A stretch of DNA of 51,331 nucleotides, from positions 1 through 51,331 of the forward strand of contig NZ_JAKILG010000037.1 in the NCBI RefSeq assembly GCF_023283765.1. The letters are read 5' to 3'. Source of the stretch: Shewanella profunda. Its GTDB lineage: Bacteria; Pseudomonadota; Gammaproteobacteria; Enterobacterales; Shewanellaceae. How positions within the stretch are numbered: the first letter of the stretch is position 1; the number at the start of each line of letters is the position of its first letter. The translations under genes and the position numbers were made by a program. Below, piece after piece: positions 39,006-47,242 of the stretch. Below the pieces are notes generated by a model. The model made no database searches. It was not told the origin of the DNA and saw nothing but the letters and a program-made list of their open reading frames with translations.

Positions 39006-40097
39006 ATGCAGCAGGATACGATTAACAACGTACACATCAGTTCAGAGAAAGTATTAATCACACCGCAAGAGCTTAAAAATGCCTTGCCACTCTCTGAGCA
39101 TGCCTATCGTTATATTCTCAATGCCCGTAAAACTGTCGCCGATATCGTCCATAAACGTGATAACCGCGTGTTGATTGTGGCAGGACCTTGCTCCATCCAT
39201 GATATTGCTGCAGCTAAGGAATACGCCTTAAGGCTTAAAAAGTTACACGACGAACTCAGCGATGAGTTTTATATCCTGATGCGGGTGTACTTTGAGAAAC
39301 CGCGTACCACGGTTGGCTGGAAGGGCATGATCAATGATCCCGATATGGACGGATCCTTCGATGTCGAAAAAGGTTTGAAAATGGCCCGTGAGCTGATGAT
39401 TTGGCTTGCCGAGTTAGAGTTACCTGTCGCCACTGAAGCGCTTGATCCTATCAGCCCACAGTATATTTCTGAGTTAGTGACTTGGTCTGCTATTGGCGCT
39501 CGCACCACAGAATCACAAACTCACAGAGAGATGGCATCGGGCCTTTCTATGCCAGTGGGTTTTAAAAATGGCACAGATGGCAAACTTGAAGTGGCGATTA
39601 ATGCGCTTAAATCGGCGGCCAGTAGTCACAGATTTATGGGGATTAACCAACAGGGCCAAGTTGCATTATTGCAAACGGCGGGCAATCCCGATGGCCATGT
39701 GATTTTACGCGGGGGTGCAATGCCCAACTATGATGCGGCGAGTGTGGCTGAGTGTGAAACGCAGCTCCATAAGGCCAAACTCAATGCACGTTTGATCATC
39801 GATTGCAGCCATGGCAATTCATCCAAAGACTACAGCCGCCAAAAGCCTGTCTGTGAAGATGTGTTCGAGCAGATTTTTAACGGCAATAAGTCGATTATTG
39901 GCGTGATGCTAGAAAGTCACTTAAATGAAGGAAACCAAAGCTGTGATAAACCATTAAGTGAATTAGCGTATGGCGTTTCTGTGACAGATTCCTGTATTAA
40001 TTGGGAAAAAACAGAAACCATTTTACGTGACGGTGCATCGAAGTTATCTTCAATACTCCCTACACGCTTCGATACGCTCAAAGTGGCGAATGGTTAA
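39006..40097 (+). CDS. aroF: 3-deoxy-7-phosphoheptulonate (DAHP) synthase, AroF type
   Basis: This class I-alpha DAHP synthase condenses PEP and erythrose 4-phosphate, the first step of the shikimate pathway. The 363-aa product has AGPCSIHD (metal-binding Cys), VYFEKPRTTVGWKG, SAIGARTTESQTHREMASG, GFKNGTDG, DCSHGNSSKDY and GVMLESHLNEGNQ. I start at ATG 39006: AGGTGG lies 5 bases upstream and MQQDTINNVHI matches the E. coli AroF start (MQKDALNNVHI), which favours the tyrosine-sensitive isoenzyme. GTG 38997 is part of that ribosome site. It is followed by tyrA after 28 bases. Confidence 0.95.
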   Translation: MQQDTINNVHISSEKVLITPQELKNALPLSEHAYRYILNARKTVADIVHKRDNRVLIVAGPCSIHDIAAAKEYALRLKKLHDELSDEFYILMRVYFEKPRTTVGWKGMINDPDMDGSFDVEKGLKMARELMIWLAELELPVATEALDPISPQYISELVTWSAIGARTTESQTHREMASGLSMPVGFKNGTDGKLEVAINALKSAASSHRFMGINQQGQVALLQTAGNPDGHVILRGGAMPNYDAASVAECETQLHKAKLNARLIIDCSHGNSSKDYSRQKPVCEDVFEQIFNGNKSIIGVMLESHLNEGNQSCDKPLSELAYGVSVTDSCINWEKTETILRDGASKLSSILPTRFDTLKVANG

Positions 40098-40125
40098 CAT
40101 AACCAGTGCTTAATGGACTCTATGT

Positions 40126-41265
40126 ATGAATGAAAAAACAACCGCTGAATTAGAACATCTTCGTGGTCTAATCGATGGTGTGGATCAGCAGCTATTGCAT
40201 TTATTGCGTAAGCGCTTGGATTTAGTCGCTCAGGTTGGCACAGTTAAACACGCTGCAGGATTACCTATTTATGCGCCGCAACGTGAGGCCGCCATGCTAG
40301 CCAAACGCCGTGAAGAAGCGAAAAACATGGGGATTGCGCCGCAGTTAATTGAAGATATTTTACGCCGCTTAATGCGTGAGTCTTATCTCAATGAGAAAGA
40401 TGTTGGCTTTAAGCAAGTCAAAAAAGATTTAGGAACTGTGGTGATTATCGGCGGTAAAGGGCAGCTTGGTGGACTATTTCGGCAGATGTTGACCCTATCT
40501 GGATATCAAGTCGATATTCTTGATAAAGATGATTGGCAACAGGCAGATAAACTATTTGCTGGTGCAGGAATAGTATTAGTGACAGTGCCGATTGCCATCA
40601 CCTGCGAGCTTATTCGTGAAAAACTGACCCAGTTACCCGCAGACTGTATTTTGGCTGATTTAACTTCGATAAAGACAGAGCCAGTCCAAGCCATGCTTGC
40701 AGCTCACAAAGGCCCCGTTGTAGGTTTTCATCCGATGTTTGGGCCAGATGTCGGCAGCCTAGCGAAACAGGTTGTCGTTGTTTGCCATGGTCGCTCACCA
40801 GAAAAGTATCAATGGCTACTTGAGCAAATAGCAATATGGGGGGCGAGGATTGTCGAAGCCGAACCTGAGCGCCATGATAGTGCGATGCAGCTAGTGCAGG
40901 CGATGCGTCATTTTTCAACTTTTGTGTACGGTTTGAATCTGTGCAAGGAAGAGGCGGATATCGATACTTTGCTGCAATTTAGCTCGCCGATTTATCGTTT
41001 AGAGCTCGCTATGGTAGGGCGTTTGTTTGCCCAAAGTCCTGAGCTTTACGCTGATATTATTTTTGCCCAGCAGGATAGTCAGCATGCAATTGGCGATTAT
41101 TTAGATAACTACCGTGAAGCGTTAGAGTTGCTAAAACGTGGCGATAGGGACGAGTTTATTAAGCAGTTCCAAACCGTCGCTAAGTGGTTTGGTGATTTTG
41201 CGCCACAATTTCAGCGTGAAAGTCGCATAATGCTGCAATCGGTTAATGATATGAAAACAAATTAA
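40126..41265 (+). CDS. tyrA: Chorismate mutase / prephenate dehydrogenase (T-protein)
   Basis: This bifunctional enzyme makes 4-hydroxyphenylpyruvate for tyrosine. In the 379 residues, an AroQ chorismate mutase domain (about 1-92; [23 protein letters not shown]) precedes an NAD-binding prephenate dehydrogenase domain ([38 protein letters not shown]). The catalytic histidine should be in [12 protein letters not shown]. It is in an operon with aroF, the reverse gene order to E. coli tyrA-aroF. A strong terminator follows. Confidence 0.97.
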   Translation: MNEKTTAELEHLRGLIDGVDQQLLHLLRKRLDLVAQVGTVKHAAGLPIYAPQREAAMLAKRREEAKNMGIAPQLIEDILRRLMRESYLNEKDVGFKQVKKDLGTVVIIGGKGQLGGLFRQMLTLSGYQVDILDKDDWQQADKLFAGAGIVLVTVPIAITCELIREKLTQLPADCILADLTSIKTEPVQAMLAAHKGPVVGFHPMFGPDVGSLAKQVVVVCHGRSPEKYQWLLEQIAIWGARIVEAEPERHDSAMQLVQAMRHFSTFVYGLNLCKEEADIDTLLQFSSPIYRLELAMVGRLFAQSPELYADIIFAQQDSQHAIGDYLDNYREALELLKRGDRDEFIKQFQTVAKWFGDFAPQFQRESRIMLQSVNDMKTN

Positions 41266-41285
41266 TTAATAATATGTTACGTCAT

Positions 41286-41316
41286 AAAACGCCCATCATT
41301 GATGGGCGTTTTTTAT
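41286..41316 (+). terminator. Rho-independent terminator after tyrA
   Basis: A 12-bp stem AAAACGCCCATC/GATGGGCGTTTT with loop ATT runs into TTTT and ATTT. Confidence 0.92.
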
Positions 41317-41437
41317 TTAAACTGAGGCAGTTTTAAACCAAATATTAGCGATAGCTTAAGGTGATAGTCCTCGCAAATTTGAGAGAGGATTTTAAAAATA
41401 TCTGTCGCTTGCTCTGGGTTTCGGTAGACTAAGTTTA

Positions 41438-41460
41438 AACATGCATAAATAAAGCATGAA
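41438..41460. promoter_or_regulatory. NsrR-like operator candidate before hcp
   Basis: CATGC-N9-GCATG (41440-41458) is set in an AT-rich 23-base frame beginning AACATGCAT, which resembles the NsrR operator (AAGATGCATTT-N-AAATGCATCTT type). It ends 20 bases before the hcp ATG. NsrR control of hcp-hcr is established in enterobacteria and predicted for Shewanella. The left half fits better than the right. Confidence 0.5.
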
Positions 41461-41480
41461 TTTAAATTAGGAGTCTATCC

Positions 41481-43145
41481 ATGTTCTGTATTCAGTGTGA
41501 GCAAACCATTCGTACACCCGCTGGCAATGGTTGTAGTTATTCCCAAGGTATGTGTGGCAAGTTGGCGGCAACGTCCGACTTGCAGGATCTGTTGATTTAC
41601 ATGCTGCAAGGCGTGTCTGTGTATGCGGTTAAGGCCCGTGAGTTAGGCATTGTCGATGCCGAAATTGATAGTTTTGTGCCTAAAGCTTTTTTCGCGACAC
41701 TCACCAACGTTAACTTTGATGACGAGCGCATTATCGCTTACGCACAACAGGCGGCTAAGTACCGAGCTAGCTTGAAGGCAGCCTACGAATTAGCCTGTGA
41801 AAGAGCTGGAAAAGTGGCAGAGCAGGTGCCAGAAGTGGCGCAGTTAGTTCTGGGAACCAGTAAAGTTGAAATGCTCTCTCAGGCACCGATCGCACTATTA
41901 AATAAAGATAAACATGAAATCCATGAAGACATTCTTGGTTTAAGATTACTCTGCTTATATGGTTTGAAGGGAGCCGCTGCCTACATGGAGCACGCGCGCG
42001 TGCTTGACCAAACCGATGCTGAGATTGCGGGGCGATTCCACGAAATCATGGCATTCTTAGGTGAGCCGAGTGTTGATGGGGATAAGTTATTTGCCACCGC
42101 GATGGAAATTGGTCAATTAAATTATCGTATTATGGCTATGCTCGATGCGGGTGAAACCCAATCCTTTGGTCATCCAGAGCCAACCGTTGTGAATACTAAG
42201 TCTGTTAAGGGAAAAGCTATTTTAGTCTCCGGTCATGATATGAAGGACTTAGAGCTGATTCTTGAACAAACCGTAGGCAAGGGTATTAACGTTTATACCC
42301 ATGGTGAAATGTTGCCCGCGCTCGCTTATCCCGCGTTTAAAAAACATCCTCACCTTGTTGGTAACTATGGCAGCGCTTGGCAGAACCAGCAGCAGGAATT
42401 TGCCAATTTCCCTGGCGCTGTGGTGATGACATCAAACTGTATTATTGATCCGAATGTAGGCAGTTATAGCGATCGTATCTTTACCCGCAGCATAGTCGGT
42501 TGGCCTGGGGTGATCCATATTGAAGGCGATGATTTCTCGGCGGTAATTGATAAAGCACTAGCTTTAGAAGGGTTTAATTATGATGAGATCCCACACAAGA
42601 TCACCATAGGTTTTGCCCGCAATGCGTTAATGGCCGCCGCGCCCGCTGTGGTTGAAAATGTGAAAAATGGCTCAATCAAGCACTTTTTCCTTGTGGGTGG
42701 TTGTGACGGTGATAAAGCAGACAGAAGTTATTTTACCGATCTTGCTAAATCTACCCCTAAAGATTCACTGATCCTGACTTTAGGTTGTGGTAAGTACAAG
42801 TTCAATAAGTTGGATTTTGGTGATATCAACGGTATTCCACGCTTGCTCGATGTCGGTCAATGTAATGATGCCTATTCTGCGATTCAACTTGCTATCGCAT
42901 TATCAGAGGTTTTTGAATGTGATATCAATGAATTGCCATTAAGCTTAGTACTTTCTTGGTTCGAACAAAAAGCCATTGTTGTGCTGCTAACCTTGCTTTC
43001 TCTTGGGGTCAAAAATATTCGCACTGGTCCAACACCTCCTGCTTTCCTAACGGCAAACTTAGCCAAAATTTTAGAAGAAAAGTTTGGTTTAAGGAACACT
43101 ACCACCGTTGAGGCGGACTTAAAGACCATGCTAAACGTGGCTTAA
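41481..43145 (+). CDS. hcp: Hybrid cluster protein / hydroxylamine reductase Hcp
   Basis: Hcp is a nitric oxide and hydroxylamine reductase with a hybrid 4Fe-2O-2S cluster. The 554-aa product has N-terminal cysteines C3, C6, C18 and C25, with E. coli spacing for the [2Fe-2S] centre. Hybrid-cluster ligands are seen in [27 protein letters not shown] and [15 protein letters not shown] precedes the ATG. It is followed by hcr, its reductase, and sits between tyrA and pheA, which adjoin each other in E. coli. Confidence 0.97.
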   Translation: MFCIQCEQTIRTPAGNGCSYSQGMCGKLAATSDLQDLLIYMLQGVSVYAVKARELGIVDAEIDSFVPKAFFATLTNVNFDDERIIAYAQQAAKYRASLKAAYELACERAGKVAEQVPEVAQLVLGTSKVEMLSQAPIALLNKDKHEIHEDILGLRLLCLYGLKGAAAYMEHARVLDQTDAEIAGRFHEIMAFLGEPSVDGDKLFATAMEIGQLNYRIMAMLDAGETQSFGHPEPTVVNTKSVKGKAILVSGHDMKDLELILEQTVGKGINVYTHGEMLPALAYPAFKKHPHLVGNYGSAWQNQQQEFANFPGAVVMTSNCIIDPNVGSYSDRIFTRSIVGWPGVIHIEGDDFSAVIDKALALEGFNYDEIPHKITIGFARNALMAAAPAVVENVKNGSIKHFFLVGGCDGDKADRSYFTDLAKSTPKDSLILTLGCGKYKFNKLDFGDINGIPRLLDVGQCNDAYSAIQLAIALSEVFECDINELPLSLVLSWFEQKAIVVLLTLLSLGVKNIRTGPTPPAFLTANLAKILEEKFGLRNTTTVEADLKTMLNVA

Positions 43146-43220
43146 TTCAACCTAGAACAATTGGTTAACTGTGGTTTTAGCAGAGTTGGTAAAACCGCCG
43201 TTTTTGTGGGTAAAATTGTT

Positions 43221-44336
43221 ATGAATATGAGTGTGATATCGAAAGCAGGGACTTTGTTTATTGATCCTAAACGACAGGATAGTTTCAATCATTTAGTGTG
43301 TGTTGAGCGTTGGTATGAAACTACTGATGTGGTGAGTTTTCGTTTTCAAGCGGGCGAGCCAATGAAGTTTGATTACAAGCCTGGGCAGTTTATGACCTTT
43401 GTGCTTGAAATTAATGGTGAACAGGCTTGCCGAAGTTATACCTTGTCATCGTCGCCTTCGCGGCCTTATTCCTTAATGGTGACGATAAAGCGTGTCGCGG
43501 GTGGACTCGTGTCTAACTATCTTATCGACCATCTTTTACCTGGCCAGAGTGTGAGAGTGCTGCCTCCGACAGGTCAATTTAATTTGTTTGATATTCCTGC
43601 ACAGAAATATCTTTTTTTGAGTGCAGGCTGCGGTATTACGCCTATGTACTCCATGTCACGATATTTAACCGACAGTCAAATGGATGCGGATATTGCTTTT
43701 TTACATAGTGCGCGCACAGAAGTTGATATCATTTTTAAATCCTCCTTAGAAACCATGGCTCAGCGTCATCGTAGTTTTAAACTCGGTTATATGTTGGAGT
43801 CTGTCACGAGTACCAAACCTTGGCACACCGATCCAGTATCCTATGATATAGGCCGATTAAGCGCCGAACGTTTACGCAATTTAGTGCCAGATTTTGCTGG
43901 GCGAACGATATTCTTGTGTGGCCCAGAACCCTATATGCAGGCGGTAAAAAGCATACTTAACGAACTTAAGTTTGATATGAGTCAATTGCACCATGAGAGT
44001 TTTGCTACCGCAGTTAAAGAGGCGCAAAGCCGAGTCAAACAAGCTGAAGTACTGGGTGTAGAACACGCTAATGCCAGTTCGTCTTTTATGTTGTCAATAG
44101 GTGATAGAAAGCGAGCATTATCACCAGAGCAAACTTTACTCGAAGCTATTGAGGCTGAAGGTTTGCCCATTATTGCCGCTTGTCGTTCAGGAGTCTGTGG
44201 AGCTTGTAAATGCCAAGTAGTAGAAGGGGCAACTGAGTCAAGCAGTACCATGACCTTGACGCCTGCTGAAATTGAAGCAGGTTATGTTTTGGCCTGTTCA
44301 ACGAAACTGACATCGGATGCCACGCTATTACTCTAG
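43221..44336 (+). CDS. hcr: NADH oxidoreductase Hcr (Hcp reductase)
   Basis: Hcr feeds electrons from NADH to Hcp. The product (371 aa from ATG 43221) has a FAD-binding domain (CRSYTLSSSP), an NAD-binding domain (FLSAGCGITPMYSM, FLCGPEPYMQAV) and a C-terminal plant-type [2Fe-2S] ferredoxin with C321, C326, C329 and C359. The frame opens at TTG 43161, 15 bases after hcp, but the first 20 residues are not family-like. ATG 43221 or ATG 43227 is more likely, although neither has a strong ribosome site. Confidence 0.92.
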   Translation: MNMSVISKAGTLFIDPKRQDSFNHLVCVERWYETTDVVSFRFQAGEPMKFDYKPGQFMTFVLEINGEQACRSYTLSSSPSRPYSLMVTIKRVAGGLVSNYLIDHLLPGQSVRVLPPTGQFNLFDIPAQKYLFLSAGCGITPMYSMSRYLTDSQMDADIAFLHSARTEVDIIFKSSLETMAQRHRSFKLGYMLESVTSTKPWHTDPVSYDIGRLSAERLRNLVPDFAGRTIFLCGPEPYMQAVKSILNELKFDMSQLHHESFATAVKEAQSRVKQAEVLGVEHANASSSFMLSIGDRKRALSPEQTLLEAIEAEGLPIIAACRSGVCGACKCQVVEGATESSSTMTLTPAEIEAGYVLACSTKLTSDATLLL

Positions 44337-44486
44337 CCCTATAAAAAGGAAAACCGCTAAGGATAAATTTTCATCAAACGGAAATATTTTAACTCCTTAG
44401 TTGCGATTCTTGCTGTGAGAACGTAAGGTTAAAGACAAGGGCGTAGTTATTTGCGCCCAGTCTATTCGTCTGGCTGGAGTCTCTCA

Positions 44487-44822
44487 ATGACAACGACAAC
44501 CACTTATGCCGCAAAAATTGAAGATCGCAGTCTTGGACATTTGCTTTATGCATTGATGTCGGGCTTTCCCTTACTTTTACTTCCGGTGTTATTAAGCCTA
44601 TTTATTAACCTCTCTCAACGCCAAGCTCAGGGAAATGCACTGTTGGTGTCGCATTTACGTTGGCAGCGACATTCTAATGTTATATTTATTGGCTTATTAG
44701 TTCTCGGTTACTGGGTGCCGATAACTTGGCTTAGTCTTTCGGTTTATCTTTTCGGCATTATTTGGTTTTGCCACCGTATTATTAAAGGCTGGTTGAGCCT
44801 GCTGGATGGCCTAGAAGTTTAG
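44487..44822 (+). CDS. Small inner-membrane protein of unknown function
   Basis: This 111-aa product has two or three hydrophobic segments (about 19-40, 63-83, 84-98) with basic residues between them (SQRQAQ, RWQRH). It resembles short DUF4870-like membrane proteins only in layout. I start at ATG 44487 with GGAG 7 bases upstream; the frame extends to TTG 44451. It follows hcr by 150 bases on the same strand and ends before a terminator shared with the convergent pheA. Confidence 0.7.
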   Translation: MTTTTTYAAKIEDRSLGHLLYALMSGFPLLLLPVLLSLFINLSQRQAQGNALLVSHLRWQRHSNVIFIGLLVLGYWVPITWLSLSVYLFGIIWFCHRIIKGWLSLLDGLEV

Positions 44823-44872
44823 CTCTACTCTCCTGTCTACTCGTATCCTCGATTACCCTCCTAAATAGACGT

Positions 44873-44903
44873 AAATGACCAGCAATCTAGCTGGTCATTT
44901 TTT
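44873..44903 (+). terminator. Terminator between the small membrane gene and convergent pheA
   Basis: An 11-bp stem AAATGACCAGC/GCTGGTCATTT with loop AATCTA is followed by TTT. It may also serve pheA on the other strand. Confidence 0.85.
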
Positions 44904-44911
44904 ATCAGGAG

Positions 44912-46891
44912 TTAATTGTACAGCTCTCTTACGACTGAGCTCATTAGCTTGAGTGAATCATTGTCATTTAGGTTGCAGTTAAGCACTAAACCATCGGCTT
45001 TTAATTGTTTAATGCCTTTGGTTTGTAAGATTAATGCTTCATCCGCAATGGCGTAACAAGGATTGATGACGATGGGAAGATGACTGGTGGCTTTTATCTG
45101 AATAAGGCTCGTTAAATCCAATGTAGGAAGATTAGCGTTATTGAAGGTGCGAACGCCCGAGTCACAGAGGATCAGCTGTTGATTCCCTTGGCTTAAAATG
45201 ACTTCCGTTGCCGCTAAAAACTCCTCATAGCTCGCCATATCATTACGTTCAAGTAATAGCGGAATAGGCAGAGTCCCTGCTTGAGTGAGTAAGGATTGAT
45301 TAAACATATGTTTACCTGTCAAAAACAGCATATCGCCCTGCTGAGTTGCCAGCACCATATCAATTGCTTGCTCAATGGCGATAATGCATAACAGATCGTA
45401 TTGATGCAGCGTCTGGCGAAGCTTTGGCAAGATAAGTTCAGGACTGACAAGTTGATTAATATCATCCAAAATAATGGCTTGAAACCCAGCTTCTTTAAGT
45501 TGTTTTATTTTGTGTTCAAACTGCGATAACGCTAAATGAGACAGATCGTGTGTGAGCACTATCTTGGCTATTGCACCTATATTGCCCCCACCAATGCAGA
45601 AAGAGCCGCAGCTAATCTCGCTTGCCTGTGCTTTGTAGGCCTTACTGTATCTAAATGGATTGGCATCGGGAACGGCATCGCTAATCACTTGAGTTTTTGA
45701 AGTGCTAGGTTCAATTAATAGCTGACTGTTGCTCAGTTGAGTCGGTTTTACCGTCTCGCAGGGATAACAACCTAATACTTTGATAAATCGAGTTATCCGC
45801 TCTAATTGCTTTAATCCTGCTTGCATTGCTTCGCTAGAGATATTGGCATCAATATCAAGGTAAAACATTTCCTCCCAAGGTGTTCCGGGAATGGGTCTTG
45901 ATTCGAGTTTACTCATATTTAGCTGATGAGCTTTCAATACCAACAGGGCTTCCACTAATGCCCCCGCCTTTTGGCCCGTTGCCATAATTAAGGTGGTTTT
46001 TGCGGGCAGTTGTTCTGGCACGGCAACGGCTTTACGAGCTACAACGATAAAGCGGCTCTGGTTAATCTTCTGATTTGCAAGTCCCGCTTCTATAGATTCT
46101 AACTGGTATAACGCACCACCTTCTGCGCTGCCAATAGCTGCGGCGCTATTGTCTGGGCTCTGATTGACCCTCTCCATCGCTTCAGCACTGCTTGAGCAGT
46201 ATTCCAATCTTAAGTCCTTATGCTGGCTTAAATATCTACTACACTGGCTAATCGGCTGAGGATGGGCATATACGGTTTTGATGTCACTAATTTTACTGCC
46301 GGCTTTACCTAACAGGCAGTGGCTTACTTCGATAGTGGTTTCGCCGACGATGGAGAGGCTAGTGTGTTGTAGCACATCGTAAACTTCGTTAATGGACCCA
46401 GATGAGGTGTTTTCAATCGGTAGGAAACCGTAATCTGCATGTCCTGATTCTACCGCTTGCACTATTTCATCGAAGCTTTGGCAACCTAAGTCCAGCATAT
46501 CGACTTGACGGCGCTGACAATAACGCGTCGCGGCAAGGTACGAATAGGAACCACGGGCTCCAAGGTAGGCGATACAATATTGCTGTTTTTGTGTCTCTGG
46601 GTTGGCACGGCCGTGCAGGTAAGCTTGCTGATTCAATACTGAATCTTCGATGATGCTCTGGTAAAGTGAGATCACGTAATGGGCATCTAGGCCTTTTTCC
46701 CTGCCTTCTTTGACTAGCCTAGCTAACAGTTCCTTTTCCCTTTGTGTGTCCCTGATGGGTCTGACATCGACCTCTTTACTACGGGCTACTTCTAAACTTA
46801 GGCGACGGCGCTCGGCGAGTAATGAGAGAAGTTCATTATCGAGATTGGTGATTTGCTCTCGAGTTTGATTTAAAGGCTGTGGTTTATGCAT
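44912..46891 (-). CDS. pheA: Chorismate mutase / prephenate dehydratase with ACT domain and a C-terminal DAHP synthase-like domain
   Basis: This P-protein makes phenylpyruvate for phenylalanine. The 659 residues contain: AroQ chorismate mutase (1-95) with R11, K39, D48, E52, S84 and Q88 in place; prephenate dehydratase (about 105-290), with NQSRF at 277-281, where the catalytic Thr of the TRF motif is Ser279; and the Phe-binding ACT domain (about 298-385) with GALVEALL and LESRP. E. coli PheA ends here. Residues from about 405 to 659 are extra and resemble class I-beta DAHP synthase (LILCDSGVRTFNNANLPTLD, then SHLPIVIN). The catalytic features are lost: DPSHA is NPCYA (610-614), LLKRG is LLERN (546-550) and EVH is NCN (638-640). 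The extra domain is probably non-catalytic. GAGG lies 6 bases upstream of ATG 46891. Control is by the pheL attenuator. Confidence 0.93.
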   Translation of the reverse strand: MHKPQPLNQTREQITNLDNELLSLLAERRRLSLEVARSKEVDVRPIRDTQREKELLARLVKEGREKGLDAHYVISLYQSIIEDSVLNQQAYLHGRANPETQKQQYCIAYLGARGSYSYLAATRYCQRRQVDMLDLGCQSFDEIVQAVESGHADYGFLPIENTSSGSINEVYDVLQHTSLSIVGETTIEVSHCLLGKAGSKISDIKTVYAHPQPISQCSRYLSQHKDLRLEYCSSSAEAMERVNQSPDNSAAAIGSAEGGALYQLESIEAGLANQKINQSRFIVVARKAVAVPEQLPAKTTLIMATGQKAGALVEALLVLKAHQLNMSKLESRPIPGTPWEEMFYLDIDANISSEAMQAGLKQLERITRFIKVLGCYPCETVKPTQLSNSQLLIEPSTSKTQVISDAVPDANPFRYSKAYKAQASEISCGSFCIGGGNIGAIAKIVLTHDLSHLALSQFEHKIKQLKEAGFQAIILDDINQLVSPELILPKLRQTLHQYDLLCIIAIEQAIDMVLATQQGDMLFLTGKHMFNQSLLTQAGTLPIPLLLERNDMASYEEFLAATEVILSQGNQQLILCDSGVRTFNNANLPTLDLTSLIQIKATSHLPIVINPCYAIADEALILQTKGIKQLKADGLVLNCNLNDNDSLKLMSSVVRELYN

Positions 46892-46934
46892 TATGACCTC
46901 AATTGCCGCCGTGTATTGTTCAATCGTTTAAGAC

Positions 46935-47031
46935 AAAAAAGCCTCCCATTTGGGAGGCTTTGGATTTTTACTTTCGTTTTTACACAGTAAATCCGCCTCC
47001 TAGAGTGGGGGTGTAAAAAAGAAAGTAAAAA
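46935..47031 (-). promoter_or_regulatory. Phenylalanine attenuator of pheA
   Basis: Reading the minus strand, the Phe-codon segment (47031-47011) can pair over 21 bases with one mismatch with segment 46985-46965. GGAGGCGGATTT (47000-46989) can instead pair with GGATTT-complement and GCCTCC at 46967-46953 (antiterminator). That competes with the terminator stem AAAGCCTCCC/GGGAGGCTTT (46961-46938), which is followed by TTTTTT. Stalling at Phe codons would free the antiterminator. This is the classical pheA attenuation logic seen directly in sequence. Confidence 0.88.
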
Positions 47032-47053
47032 AAGCTGTTGTCATTGTCTTCAT
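47000..47053 (-). CDS. pheL: pheA leader peptide
   Basis: The minus-strand frame encodes MKTMTTAFFTFFFTPPL, 17 aa with five Phe codons among six consecutive positions. E. coli PheL is [15 protein letters not shown]. The TAG stop abuts GGAGGC of the antiterminator arm, so a ribosome at the stop would mask it. No good ribosome site lies before ATG 47053; the in-frame ATG at residue 4 (47044) is an alternative start. A TTGACA with TAGTTT 17 bases later (minus strand, just upstream) may be the promoter, but it would leave almost no leader before the ATG. Confidence 0.88.
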   Translation of the reverse strand: MKTMTTAFFTFFFTPPL

Positions 47054-47183
47054 GGGGTTAAAACTAAAGGCCTCCGGCGTGGCTGTCAATCAAAACTTGT
47101 TCAATGTGAGGGATTATCAAATAACAGTAGTGAATACGCTAATTTCCCCTATGAATGTTCGTAAAAACTATATTTTCAAGGGG

Positions 47184-47216
47184 ATAAAAAAGGCGAAGAG
47201 GATTATCTTCGCCTTT
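47184..47216 (-). terminator. Rho-independent terminator after pepA
   Basis: An 11-bp stem AAAGGCGAAGA/TCTTCGCCTTT (arms 47189-47199 and 47206-47216) is followed on the minus strand by a T-rich run (complement of ATAAAAA). It separates pepA from the pheL-pheA unit. Confidence 0.85.
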
Positions 47217-47242
47217 GTCATATCTCAACTTGTAAATTAAGT

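Noticed and set aside
47052..47240. Plus-strand 62-codon frame upstream of pepA terminator
   Set aside because: It overlaps the pheL leader, its promoter area and the pepA terminator, and has no ribosome site. It is a shadow of regulatory DNA.
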